Of a stretch of 11,436 nucleotides of DNA, positions 1 through 6,826 are shown piece after piece. Position numbers and translations under genes: made by a program. Position 1 is the stretch's first letter; every line of letters starts with the position of its first letter. Source of the stretch: Natronomonas sp. (GTDB lineage: Archaea; Halobacteriota; Halobacteria; Halobacteriales; Haloarculaceae); assembly GCA_007135435.1 (NCBI GenBank), contig SLIW01000288.1:1-11436 (forward strand), in the 5' to 3' direction. Under the pieces are notes generated by a model. That model did not search any database. It saw nothing but the letters and a program-made list of their open reading frames with translations, and had not been told where the DNA came from.

Positions 1-263
1 CCGCCGTCGTCCTAGAGGTCCAGTTTTGGATCGAAGATCCCGCCCGCCGTCGGGTCCTGCGGGCTCGCACCGACGTCATCGCCGCGATCACGGAGGCGTT
101 CGACCGGGAGGGCATCTCGATCCCCTTCCCACAGCGGTCGCACGTCCCTCGCCAGGAAGGCGGGTTCCGCCTCGACGCCCCGTCCGACGGGGAGGCGCCC
201 ACGTCCGAGAGGGACCGGGGGGATACCGAACAGCTCAGTGTCGAGCCGGGATCAGAGGACTGA
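1..263 (+). CDS. MscS-family mechanosensitive ion channel, C-terminal fragment (5' end outside window)
   Basis: The open frame enters at the window edge (first full codon at base 3) and ends at TGA 261-263, giving 86 visible residues. The segment FWIEDPARRVLRARTDVIAAI followed closely by GISIPFPQR is the hallmark end of the cytoplasmic C-terminal domain of MscS-type channels, where the last alpha/beta module closes with an IPFPQ motif. Such channels are homo-heptameric membrane pores that open under membrane tension and release solutes on hypo-osmotic shock. After IPFPQR comes a hydrophilic tail of about 40 residues rich in D, E, S, G and P with no visible domain, typical of haloarchaeal versions. 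The membrane helices and pore lie upstream and cannot be checked. The gene converges on aroC, with 132 bp between the stop codons. The family call is firm; the exact subfamily and full length are unknown. Confidence 0.88.
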   Translation, partial: AVVLEVQFWIEDPARRRVLRARTDVIAAITEAFDREGISIPFPQRSHVPRQEGGFRLDAPSDGEAPTSERDRGDTEQLSVEPGSED

Positions 264-395
264 TCCGAGCGCGGAGTGCCTGCCGCGGTCGGGGGAGAGG
301 GCCACGCCCGTGTGCTCGCAGACGGTCATCGTCATCGGGTCGATCGGCGGGTGGGAACCGACCGACTCCCCTCGCGGGGTCTCCGGATGGGAGTC
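264..395. other. Convergent intergenic region holding a duplicated aroC 3' end
   Basis: These 132 bp separate the stops of the MscS gene and aroC. On the minus strand the region contains a second, slightly diverged copy of the last ten aroC codons. The aroC frame then stays open beyond its TAG for 47 codons, to a TGA at 252-254. The extension has coding-like G/C at third positions but no motif I recognise. No T-run of the kind used as haloarchaeal terminator is obvious; inverted repeats are listed separately. Confidence 0.6.
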
Positions 396-403
396 CTACT
401 CCC
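365..403. terminator. Overlapping inverted repeats at the aroC 3' end (possible transcript-end structure)
   Basis: GGGAGT at 389-394 can pair with ACTCCC at 398-403 (loop CCT) or with ACTCCC at 365-370 (18-nt loop), so two hairpins compete for one arm. CCCC 368-371 and GGGG 376-379 add a small inner stem in the second form. The structure includes the aroC stop codon and lies between convergent genes, where transcript ends are expected. There is no adjacent T-tract, so a terminator role is inferred only. Confidence 0.4.
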
Positions 404-428
404 CTCGCGGGTTCTCCGGGTGGTAGTC
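365..428 (-). repeat. 33-bp-period tandem duplication spanning the aroC stop codon
   Basis: Bases 365-395 and 398-428 match at 28 of 31 positions with a 33-bp offset; mismatches are at 379/412, 387/420 and 391/424. Read on the aroC strand, the upstream copy encodes DYHPENPRGE and then TAG. The downstream copy encodes DSHPETPRGE in the same frame and continues without a stop. Because the period is a multiple of three, this is an in-frame duplication of eleven codons with the stop at the junction. Confidence 0.9.
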
Positions 429-1583
429 GGTGGCGTACGCCCCCGAGCGGCCGTCGAGCCGGTCGGGATGTATCCGGCCGCCGAGGAGCATGAAGTCGAG
501 GACCGTCAGGTACAGCATCGCCTCGACGACGGGTACCCCACGAGGGGGGAGGACCGGATCGTGTCGGCCGATGACCTGCGCGTCGTCGATCACCTCGCCG
601 GTCTCCCAGTCGACGGTCTGCTGTTCGCTCGGGATGGAGGTCGGCGCGTGGAGGGTCACCTCGCCGTAGATCGGCAGCCCGGTCGTGATGCCTCCCTGGA
701 GGCCGCCGTGGTCGTTCTCGACGGGGACGGGATCGCCCTCCTCGGCGACGATCTCCTCGCGGGCGCCCTCGTAGAAGGTCCAGTCGTCGTTGCGCTCCGA
801 GCCCCTGTAGGTGCGCGAGTCCCTCCCCAGGCCGAACTCGAAGGCGGTCGTCGCGGGGACCGCCAGCATCGCCTGGCCGAGTCGCGCCTCGAACGCGTCG
901 AAGCGGGGGGCGCCCAGACCCCGGGGGACGCCACGTATCTCGAAGTAGATCGATCCCCCGATCGAGTCGCCCTCCCGCTGGTAGTCGTCGATCCGCTCGC
1001 GCATCCGCGCGGCGGTCTCGGGGTGGGCACACCGCACCTCGTTCTCCTCTGTGTGTTCGAGCATCTCCTCGAAGGTCACCTCCGGGGCCGCGATGTCGCC
1101 GATCTGGTTGACGTGCGCCTTGATCTCCACGTCGTGGTCGCTCTGTGCGAGGACCTGCCTGGCGATCGCGGCCGCGGCGACCCAGTTGACCGTCTCGCGG
1201 GCTGACGAGCGCCCGCCGCCGCCCCAGTTGCGGGTCCCGAACTTCGCCGAGTAGGTGAAGTCGCCGTGGCTGGGCCGCGGGGCGGTGACGAAGGGCTCGT
1301 ACTTCTTCGAGCGGGCGTCCTTGTTCTGGATGACCATCCCGATGGGCGTCCCCGTGGTGTAGCCGTCCTGGGTGCCCGACCTGATGGACACCTCGTCCGG
1401 TTCGCCGCGGCTGGTGGTGATCTGCGACTGGCCGGGCTTGCGGCGGTCCAGCTCGTACTGGATCGCCTCCTCGTCGAGCTCGACGCCCGCCGGACACCCG
1501 GAGACGGTGACCCCCATCGCCTCGCCGTGGCTCTCGCCGAAGGTGGTGACCTGGAAGAGCCGACCGAAGCGGTTTCCGTTCAT
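396..1583 (-). CDS. aroC: Chorismate synthase
   Basis: AroC catalyses the last step of the shikimate pathway, trans-elimination of phosphate from EPSP to give chorismate, in the cytoplasm with reduced FMN as required cofactor. The 395-residue length fits the archaeal family. Visible motifs are GESHG at 16-20 with the conserved His19, RPSHGD at 103-108 with the second catalytic His106, RSSARET at 125-131, GGLQGGIT at 293-300 and GRHDP at 339-343 leading into PPRGVPVVEA. The usual VAAG after RSSARET reads VAAA here (residues 135-138). The start ATG at 1583 is supported by GGGGTGA just upstream and by a TATA-like CTAAAC about 27 nt upstream. The protein ends in HPENPRGE, and the end of the gene is tandemly duplicated beyond the stop. 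It diverges from the IMPDH/GMPR-like gene. In many haloarchaea aroA and aroC are close together; here two opposite-strand genes separate them. Confidence 0.97.
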   Translation of the reverse strand: MNGNRFGRLFQVTTFGESHGEAMGVTVSGCPAGVELDEEAIQYELDRRKPGQSQITTSRGEPDEVSIRSGTQDGYTTGTPIGMVIQNKDARSKKYEPFVTAPRPSHGDFTYSAKFGTRNWGGGGRSSARETVNWVAAAAIARQVLAQSDHDVEIKAHVNQIGDIAAPEVTFEEMLEHTEENEVRCAHPETAARMRERIDDYQREGDSIGGSIYFEIRGVPRGLGAPRFDAFEARLGQAMLAVPATTAFEFGLGRDSRTYRGSERNDDWTFYEGAREEIVAEEGDPVPVENDHGGLQGGITTGLPIYGEVTLHAPTSIPSEQQTVDWETGEVIDDAQVIGRHDPVLPPRGVPVVEAMLYLTVLDFMLLGGRIHPDRLDGRSGAYATDYHPENPRGE

Positions 1584-1607
1584 CGCTCACCCCTCGGGAC
1601 GCCAGGG

Positions 1608-1613
1608 GTTTAG
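1608..1613 (-). promoter_or_regulatory. TATA-like box of aroC
   Basis: The minus strand reads CTAAAC here (plus-strand GTTTAG), centred about 27 nt before the aroC ATG. This is the spacing used by the other promoters in the window and implies a leader of nearly zero length. A GGGGTGA sequence 4 nt before the ATG could also act as a ribosome-binding site, so the start may be used either way. Confidence 0.5.
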
Positions 1614-1742
1614 CGTTTGCAGTGCCTCGACGCGGCCGGCAGGTCTCCGGTGGACGGGCTTTGGCTAGGTCCGCTGTGGATGGGGACGGTGAATGGGACG
1701 GATGGTGGCGTCCACGACCGGTGAACTTCCGCGTTCGACGGG

Positions 1743-1750
1743 CTTATCCC
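1743..1750 (+). promoter_or_regulatory. TATA-like box of the IMPDH/GMPR-family gene
   Basis: CTTATCCC lies about 36 nt before the ATG at 1782, in the 198-bp divergent region shared with aroC. With the usual 26-27 nt between box and start site, transcription would begin near 1772 and leave a leader of about 10 nt. An ATG at 1763 is out of frame and would lie upstream of that start. The rest of 1614-1742 shows no clear feature. Confidence 0.45.
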
Positions 1751-1781
1751 TCCGAACCGACTATGCGCGAAGGGTTTGCGT

Positions 1782-2822
1782 ATGCCCGACGAAACGGGAC
1801 TCTCGTACGACGACGTGTTGCTCGTCCCCCGACGATCGCCGGTCGACAGCCGCGACGACGTCGACCTGACGACCGAGCTAGCCGACGGCCTGGCGCTGTC
1901 GCTGCCCGTCCTCTCCGCCGCGATGGACTCCGTCACCGAGACGGCGATGGCCCGGGCGGTCGCCGAGGCGGGCGGCATGGGCGTGATCCACCGGTTCCTC
2001 CCCGTCGACGAACAGGCGGCGATGGTCCGGGACGTCGCCGAGGAGGGGCACCCGGTGGCGGGGGCGATCGGCCTCGCCGAGGACTACGAGGCGCGCGGCG
2101 CCGCGCTCGTCGACGCCGGTGCGGCGATGCTCGTCGTCGACGTCGCCCACGGACACCTGGAGCGAGCCATCGAGGCGACCCGGGTCCTGGCCGACGAGTT
2201 CCCGGAGACGCCGGTGTGCTCCGGCAACGTGGTGACCCGCGAGGGCGTGGCCGATCTCGCGTCGGCGGGCGCGGACTGCGTGAAGGTCGGCGTCGGGCCG
2301 GGCTCGCACTGCACCACCAGGGAGGTCACCGGCTTCGGCGTCCCGCAGTTCACGGCCGTCGAGCGCTGCGTGGCCGAGGGGCGCGCACGGGGCGTGTCGA
2401 TCGTCGCCGACGGCGGCATCCGCACCTCCGGGGACGCCGTGAAGGCGTTGCTCGTCGGCGCGGACGCCGTCATGATGGGCGGGTTCTTCGCCGGCTGCGA
2501 GGAGGCCCCGGGCGAACTCGTCGACGTCGACGGCGAGCTCCACAAGCAGTCGCGGGGGATGTCGACGGCGGCGGCCGCGGAGGACCGCGCCGACAAGGAG
2601 GTCGAGGTCCACGCGGACGAGGGGGTCGAGGCGGTCTCGAGGTACGTCGGGGCGGTGGAGCCTCAACTCGCGGAGTTCGCGGCCGGTATCCGCTCGGGGC
2701 TCTCGTACGCCGGCGCCCACGACCTCAAGACCGCCCGCGAGAACGCCGAGTTCATGCAGGTCACGGGGAGCACGAAGCACCGCAACGGTGCCCACACGTT
2801 CGCCAGGACCGAGCACCGGTGA
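1782..2822 (+). CDS. IMP dehydrogenase/GMP reductase family protein without CBS domains, probably GMP reductase
   Basis: This 346-residue protein is a single TIM barrel of the purine-interconversion family: IMP dehydrogenase (IMP to XMP with NAD) or GMP reductase (GMP to IMP with NADPH). Seen in the sequence: LSYDDVLLVP near the N-terminus, LSAAMDSVTE at 44-53, DVAHGH at 120-125, the phosphate-binding and catalytic loop GPGSHCTTREVTGFG at 172-186 with nucleophile Cys177, and ADGGIRTSGD at 209-218. The tandem CBS (Bateman) domains usual in IMPDH, which would interrupt the barrel near residue 90, are absent, so the length matches GMP reductases. The mobile flap begins RGMSTAAAA (258-266), resembling the GMSS-AM segment of GMP reductases. 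Where IMPDH has an Arg-Tyr dyad this protein reads DRADK. I favour reductase activity, but this is inference. The ATG at 1782 is preferred over the in-frame TTG six bases upstream. It stands alone, divergent from aroC. Confidence 0.88.
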   Translation: MPDETGLSYDDVLLVPRRSPVDSRDDVDLTTELADGLALSLPVLSAAMDSVTETAMARAVAEAGGMGVIHRFLPVDEQAAMVRDVAEEGHPVAGAIGLAEDYEARGAALVDAGAAMLVVDVAHGHLERAIEATRVLADEFPETPVCSGNVVTREGVADLASAGADCVKVGVGPGSHCTTREVTGFGVPQFTAVERCVAEGRARGVSIVADGGIRTSGDAVKALLVGADAVMMGGFFAGCEEAPGELVDVDGELHKQSRGMSTAAAAEDRADKEVEVHADEGVEAVSRYVGAVEPQLAEFAAGIRSGLSYAGAHDLKTARENAEFMQVTGSTKHRNGAHTFARTEHR

Positions 2823-3032
2823 CCGGGGACGGGTACGCGATCGAGATCGGAGCTGTCAGGAGAAAGCTGGACGAGTGCACAGTGGGACCCCTGGATCGGT
2901 CGACGAGCTCCGCATCGATAGCGGGTCTTCGGTCGCGGTTCTTTGCGAGTCGATGGCAGGGTTTCGACCGGTATCTGCCCCCTACTAAGATGGGCTGGCC
3001 GGCAATCGAATCGTGAAGGGTTATACGAATCG
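2823..3032. other. Intergenic spacer between two plus-strand genes
   Basis: This 210-bp stretch has frequent stops and no convincing gene. GC content falls toward its right end, where CTACTAAG (2984-2991) and TTATAC (3021-3026) are the only promoter-like elements. TTATAC is only 7 nt before the hydrolase ATG and therefore too close to drive it by normal archaeal spacing. CTACTAAG would leave a leader of about 20 nt. I see no RNA gene or long inverted repeat. Confidence 0.5.
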
Positions 3033-3605
3033 ATGATGCCATGGGAGCACGCGATCGTCGGGTACATCTGCTACTCGCTGTTCGTCCACGCCGTCTACCG
3101 GGAGGCGCCGACCGGCCGCGAGACCGTCGTGGTCGTGTTCGCCTCGGTCCTCCCGGACCTGATCGACAAGCCGCTCGCCTGGGAGTTCGGGGTCTTCGAG
3201 AGCGGCTACGCGATCGGTCACTCGATCTTCGTCGCCGTCCCGCTGTCCCTGCTGGTGCTGTTCGTCGCCTATCAGCGGGGATGGCCCCGAGCCGGCTGGG
3301 CCTTCTCGATCGGGTACCTCGTCCACCTGCCGTCCGACGTGATCCCCATGTACCTGCAGCTCGGTTACTTCCCCGTGGCCCGGATCCTCTGGCCGGTCCG
3401 GCAGGCCGGAGGGCCGTCCGGTCACGGGCTCGGCGTCGGGTTCTGGTCGACGCTCGAGACGTACGTGGAGGTCCTCGGCCAGGGACCCGAGTCGCCGTAC
3501 GCGATGCTCGTCCTCGGCCTGGTGGTGTTCGTGATCGCGCTGTGGATCTACGACGGGATGCCGGTCGCCCGCGAGAGCTATCGCTGGCTCCGGAGGACTG
3601 ACTAG
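3033..3605 (+). CDS. Membrane-bound metal-dependent hydrolase-like protein, DUF457/YdjM family
   Basis: This 190-residue protein begins MMPWEHAIVGY, the typical start of haloarchaeal DUF457/YdjM-like proteins. Polar residues expected to bind metal are spread through a membrane protein: His6 in PWEH, DLIDK at 42-46, GHS at 62-64 and HLPSDV at 98-103. Hydrophobic stretches near 7-22, 64-80, 90-108 and 156-173 suggest about four membrane passes. The family is annotated as putative inner-membrane metal-dependent hydrolases; the substrate is unknown, and E. coli YdjM is an SOS-regulated member. The start is one of two adjacent ATGs (3033 or 3036); longer in-frame starts upstream would add residues unlike the family. 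It follows the IMPDH-like gene on the same strand with a 210-bp gap, so it is probably transcribed separately. It converges on aroA with 28 bp between the stops. Confidence 0.78.
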   Translation: MMPWEHAIVGYICYSLFVHAVYREAPTGRETVVVVFASVLPDLIDKPLAWEFGVFESGYAIGHSIFVAVPLSLLVLFVAYQRGWPRAGWAFSIGYLVHLPSDVIPMYLQLGYFPVARILWPVRQAGGPSGHGLGVGFWSTLETYVEVLGQGPESPYAMLVLGLVVFVIALWIYDGMPVARESYRWLRRTD

Positions 3606-3633
3606 TCCCCACGGACGCCGGTGCTGCGGTCGG

Positions 3634-4944
3634 CTACCGCTCGATCGACGCGCCCAGGTCCTCGAGTACGTCGAAGAACGCCGGGAATGAGACGTCGACG
3701 TGCTCGGCGCCGGTGATGGTCGTCTTGCCGTCGGCGACCAGCCCCGCGACGGCCAGGGACATGACGATGCGGTGGTCGTGATAGCCGTCGACGGTCGCGC
3801 CGGTCAGCCCGCCGCCGTGCACGATCAGTTCGGCCTCCCGCTCCTCGACGTCCACGCCCATCTTCGCCAGCTCCGACGCCATCGCCGCGACCCGGTCGGT
3901 CTCCTTCAGCCGGACGTGCGCGCAATCGGTGATGCGGGTCGTCCCCTCCGCGGCGGCGCCCAGGACGGCGATGGTGGGCAGGAGGTCCGGCGTGTCGGCG
4001 ACGCCGACCTCGACGCCCCGGAGATCGGATCGCCCCACGGTGATCCGTCCGGCTCCGCGACCCCAGGTGACGTCCGCGCCCATCCGCCCGAGGATCTCGA
4101 CGATGGCCGCGTCCCCCTGGGCGCTCGGGCGGGCGCCCTCGACGACGAGTTCGTCGTCGGCCGCGAGGGCACCGGCTGCCAGGAGGTACGACATCGACGA
4201 GAAGTCGCCCGGGACGTCGTACTCGCCGTCGACCGGCGTGTAGGACTGGCCGCCGGGGACGCGGAACCCGTCGGCGCCGCCCGCCCTGACGTCGGAGTCG
4301 TCGCCGCCCAGCACCGCTGCCTCGACGTCGAACGCCTCCAGCACCTCCAGGGTGACGTCGACGTACGGCGCGGACTTGAGCCCGGTCGTCAGCTCGATCT
4401 CCACGCCGTCGTCGGTGACCGCACCGGCCATGAGCAGCGCGCTGACGTACTGCGAGGAGACGTCGCCCGGGATGGAAACGTGGCCGCCGGCCGTCCCGCC
4501 GCCGACGACGAGGGGCGCCTGGCCGTTGCCGCGGGTGGACTCGGCGCGGGTCCCGAGCTGCCCGAGCGCGTCGAGCAGCGGGCCCTGCGGGCGCGACCGG
4601 AGCGAGGCGTCCCCGGTCAGCACCGTCAGACCGTCGACGAGCGCGCCCGTGGCGGTCGTCAGTCGCATCGTCGTCCCGCTGTTGGCGCAGTCGACCACGT
4701 CGGCCGGCGTCTCCGGACGCCCCCGGAAGCCGGTCACCGCGAGGTCCTCGTCGACGCGCTCGACCGAGCCCCCGTACGCCTCGACGGCGCGGCCCGTCGC
4801 GCGGGTGTCGGCACTGAGGAGGGGGTTCCGGACCGTCGCGCCCTCGCCGTAGCCGGCCGCCAGGATCGCGCGGTGGGTGTAGCTCTTCGACGGGGGCGCC
4901 CGGGTCGTCCCCCGGACCCGGGATGGCGAGATGGTGACGTCCAT
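3634..4944 (-). CDS. aroA: 3-phosphoshikimate 1-carboxyvinyltransferase (EPSP synthase)
   Basis: AroA transfers the enolpyruvyl group of PEP to shikimate-3-phosphate, giving EPSP, the substrate of AroC. The 436-residue length and the two-lobed repeat pattern match the family. Motifs seen: [11 protein letters not shown] at 16-26 with Lys20 for substrate binding, the PEP-binding segment NSGTTMR at 88-94, SSQYVSALL at 163-171, [10 protein letters not shown] at 317-326, LKETDR at 346-351, and DGYHDHRI at 386-393. The ATG at 4944 is supported by a T-rich box 26 nt upstream, indicating a leaderless message, although a GGGGGCGAC stretch also precedes it. It is divergent from the Xaa-Pro peptidase gene, with 104 bp between starts. 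It ends facing the DUF457 gene. It is on the same strand as aroC but separated from it by about 2 kb containing two opposite-strand genes, so the two cannot form a simple operon here. Confidence 0.97.
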   Translation of the reverse strand: MDVTISPSRVRGTTRAPPSKSYTHRAILAAGYGEGATVRNPLLSADTRATGRAVEAYGGSVERVDEDLAVTGFRGRPETPADVVDCANSGTTMRLTTATGALVDGLTVLTGDASLRSRPQGPLLDALGQLGTRAESTRGNGQAPLVVGGGTAGGHVSIPGDVSSQYVSALLMAGAVTDDGVEIELTTGLKSAPYVDVTLEVLEAFDVEAAVLGGDDSDVRAGGADGFRVPGGQSYTPVDGEYDVPGDFSSMSYLLAAGALAADDELVVEGARPSAQGDAAIVEILGRMGADVTWGRGAGRITVGRSDLRGVEVGVADTPDLLPTIAVLGAAAEGTTRITDCAHVRLKETDRVAAMASELAKMGVDVEEREAELIVHGGGLTGATVDGYHDHRIVMSLAVAGLVADGKTTITGAEHVDVSFPAFFDVLEDLGASIER

Positions 4945-4966
4945 GTCGCCCCCGACGGATGGCGCC

Positions 4967-4973
4967 GAAAAGA
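4967..4973 (-). promoter_or_regulatory. T-rich TATA-like box of aroA
   Basis: The minus strand reads TCTTTTC, centred 26 nt before the aroA ATG. This is one half of a back-to-back promoter region whose other half serves the peptidase gene. The two boxes are about 50 bp apart. Confidence 0.5.
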
Positions 4974-5019
4974 GGCTACCGGAGGGACGCTGTCGGCGCA
5001 GAGGAGCTGAAGGGTCAGG

Positions 5020-5025
5020 GCTTTG
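5020..5025 (+). promoter_or_regulatory. T-rich TATA-like box of the Xaa-Pro peptidase gene
   Basis: GCTTTG is centred about 26 nt before the ATG at 5049. That spacing supports 5049 as the real start of a leaderless transcript and argues against the in-frame upstream ATG at 4959, which would lie before the promoter. Confidence 0.5.
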
Positions 5026-5048
5026 TGCCCGCCGGGCCCTCCCCCCGT

Positions 5049-6290
5049 ATGGACCCGGACCTGTCGCGGCTGGACGATCTCCTCGACGAGGAGGACCTCG
5101 ACGGCTACCTCGTCGAGGCCGACGGCGAGGACTCCGACCAGCGGTACCTCTCGGGGTTCACCGCGCCGGACCCCTTCGTCAGCCTCTACACGGGCGAGCT
5201 GTCCCTGCTGGTCTCCACGTTGGAGTACGGACGCGCCCGGCGCGAGGCGCGGGCCGCGGCTGTCGAACGCCTCGCCGACTACGGCCACCGCTCGAACCTC
5301 GAGGAGTACGGCACGACCGAGGGCGGCCACCGGACGCTCGCCGCGTTCCTGGAGGCCCACGGCGTCGAGTCGGTGGCCGCGCCGACGGACTTCCCGCTGG
5401 GGACTGCCGACGGCCTCCGCGACCTGGGCGTCACAGTCCAGGCGGACTACGACGGCGTCGTCGAGATCATCAGGGCGACCAAGACCGACGAGGAGATCGA
5501 ACACGTGCGGGCGGCGCAGGCGGCCAACGAGGCGGCGATGGGCCTCGTCGAGGAGTTCCTCCGAGCGGCGGACGTCGACGACGGTCACGACGGCGACGAC
5601 GTCGACGACGGTCACGACGGCGACGACGGCGACGAGGGCGACGACGGCGACGGCATCCTCGTCCACGACGGGGAGCCACTGACCTCCGAGCGGGTCAAGC
5701 GGGAGGTGGAGATCGAGCTCCTCCGTCGCGGCTTCGCCCTCGACGAGGCGATCGTCGCCTGCGGCGCGGACGCCGCCGACCCCCACGACCGGGGCTCCGG
5801 TCCGCTGCGGGCGGGGGAGTCGATCATCGTGGACATCTTCCCCCGCTCGAAGGAGACGGGGTACTTCGGGGACCTCACGCGCACGTTCTGCGTGGGCGAG
5901 CCCTCCGAGACCATCCGGGAGTGGTACGACCTGACCCTCGAGGCCCAGGAGGCGGCCCTCGAGACCATCGAGGCTGGCGTCCTCGGCAGCGAGGTCCACG
6001 GCGCCGTCTGCGACGTCTACGAGGACGCGGGGCTGCCGACGCTGCGCAGCGACGAGACGACCGAGACGGGGTTCATCCACACCACGGGCCACGGCGTCGG
6101 CCTGGACATCCACGAGTACCCCCGGCTCTCGGAGCAGGGCAACGAGCTCGAGGCCGGCCACGTCGTCACGGTCGAGCCCGGCCTCTACGACCCGGCGGTG
6201 GGCGGCGTCCGCATCGAGGACCTCGTGGTCGTGACCGAGGACGGCCACGAGAATCTCACCGACTACGCGAAGTCGCTGGTCGTCGAATGA
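5049..6290 (+). CDS. pepQ: M24B family metallopeptidase (Xaa-Pro dipeptidase type)
   Basis: The 413-residue protein combines an N-terminal creatinase-like domain (about 1-140) with a C-terminal pita-bread catalytic domain. All five dinuclear-metal ligands are present: Asp262 in VDIFP, Asp275 in GDLTRTF, His348 in [10 protein letters not shown], Glu376 in VEPGLY and Glu390 in RIEDLV. The expected role is cytoplasmic hydrolysis of Xaa-Pro dipeptides during protein turnover. Close M24B relatives (aminopeptidase P) have other specificities, so the symbol is provisional. Between the two domains is an Asp/Gly/His insertion at 175-202 with 15 Asp in 28 residues, made from a perfectly duplicated 27-bp unit. 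The start at 5049 rests on promoter spacing and on the [12 protein letters not shown] start. The 3' end nearly abuts that of tspO. Confidence 0.92.
   Translation: MDPDLSRLDDLLDEEDLDGYLVEADGEDSDQRYLSGFTAPDPFVSLYTGELSLLVSTLEYGRARREARAAAVERLADYGHRSNLEEYGTTEGGHRTLAAFLEAHGVESVAAPTDFPLGTADGLRDLGVTVQADYDGVVEIIRATKTDEEIEHVRAAQAANEAAMGLVEEFLRAADVDDGHDGDDVDDGHDGDDGDEGDDGDGILVHDGEPLTSERVKREVEIELLRRGFALDEAIVACGADAADPHDRGSGPLRAGESIIVDIFPRSKETGYFGDLTRTFCVGEPSETIREWYDLTLEAQEAALETIEAGVLGSEVHGAVCDVYEDAGLPTLRSDETTETGFIHTTGHGVGLDIHEYPRLSEQGNELEAGHVVTVEPGLYDPAVGGVRIEDLVVVTEDGHENLTDYAKSLVVE
5571..5624 (+). repeat. Perfect 27-bp tandem duplication inside the peptidase gene
   Basis: Bases 5571-5597 and 5598-5624 are identical and each encode DVDDGHDGD. 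They are followed to about 5653 by degenerate GACGGC-type repeats encoding [10 protein letters not shown]. The unit is in frame, so copy-number change would alter protein length by nine residues without a frameshift. The acidic, flexible product sits between the N-terminal and catalytic domains. Confidence 0.92.
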
Positions 6291-6293
6291 CCG

Positions 6294-6797
6294 TCAGTTG
6301 AGCCGGACGAACTCGGCGTTGAGCACGATGGCGAACGTCACCCACGCGATGTACGGGATCAGGAGCGCCGCCGCCCGGCGGTCGACGCGGTCGAAGGCCA
6401 GGATGGTCGCCACGACCAGCATCCAGAGGGCGACGATGATTCCCAGCGCGACGGTCGGCGACTGGAACGTGAAGAACGCCGGCGTCCAGGCGACGTTGAA
6501 CACCATCTGGAGCGCGAACAGCCCGAGGGCGACCCGTCTGGCGTCGGCGTCGGCGTCGCTTCGCCAGACCAGCCACAGCGCGATCCCCATGAGCGTGAAG
6601 AGGATCGTCCAGACGACGCCGAAGACGAACGGCGGCGGGTAGAGCCACGGCTTCTCCAGCGCCTGGAACCACGCACTGTCGGGGCCGCCCACCACCGCCG
6701 GGACCGAGCCGACGACGTTCACCAGGAGCACGAACCCCAGTACCCGCAAGAGGTCGCGAGGCCTCGACTTCGTCCGCCACGATCCGAAGACGCCCAT
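6294..6797 (-). CDS. tspO: TspO/MBR family membrane protein (tryptophan-rich sensory protein)
   Basis: The 167-residue protein has the length and pattern of the five-helix TspO/translocator protein family. Hydrophobic segments lie near 18-38, 55-78, 87-103, 115-135 and 142-160. Family landmarks seen are LEKPWLYPPPFVFGVVW (about 47-63), aromatic residues W75 and W78 in the second helix, QMVFNVAWTPAFF at 97-109 (normally NxxWSxxFF) and IPYIAWVTFAIVLN at 147-160. TspO proteins bind tetrapyrroles and sterol-like ligands. In bacteria they influence pigment regulation and stress responses; the haloarchaeal role is not settled. The ATG at 6797 is supported by a CTAA box about 27 nt upstream. No tetrapyrrole or carotenoid gene is nearby, so context gives no further hint. 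Its stop is 3 bp from that of the convergent peptidase gene. Confidence 0.92.
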   Translation of the reverse strand: MGVFGSWRTKSRPRDLLRVLGFVLLVNVVGSVPAVVGGPDSAWFQALEKPWLYPPPFVFGVVWTILFTLMGIALWLVWRSDADADARRVALGLFALQMVFNVAWTPAFFTFQSPTVALGIIVALWMLVVATILAFDRVDRRAAALLIPYIAWVTFAIVLNAEFVRLN

Positions 6798-6820
6798 ACG
6801 TCGTCTACGGACCGAGACTC

Positions 6821-6826
6821 CTTAGC
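6821..6826 (-). promoter_or_regulatory. TATA-like box of tspO
   Basis: The minus strand reads GCTAAG (plus-strand CTTAGC), centred about 27 nt before the tspO ATG. It is the most AT-rich point near the start and fits a leaderless transcript. Confidence 0.45.

Noticed and set aside
276..1205. A 309-codon plus-strand open frame antisense to aroC.
   Set aside because: It overlaps a certain chorismate synthase gene, shows no motif, and its composition is that of a mirrored coding strand.
2788..2988. A 66-codon plus-strand frame after the IMPDH-like gene.
   Set aside because: It overlaps the end of that gene in another frame, is Arg/Ser/Pro-rich and lacks a promoter.
4734..6248. A 504-codon minus-strand frame with Val/Asp-rich repeats.
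   Set aside because: It is the reverse reading of the peptidase gene; the apparent repeats reflect the acidic tandem repeat on the plus strand.
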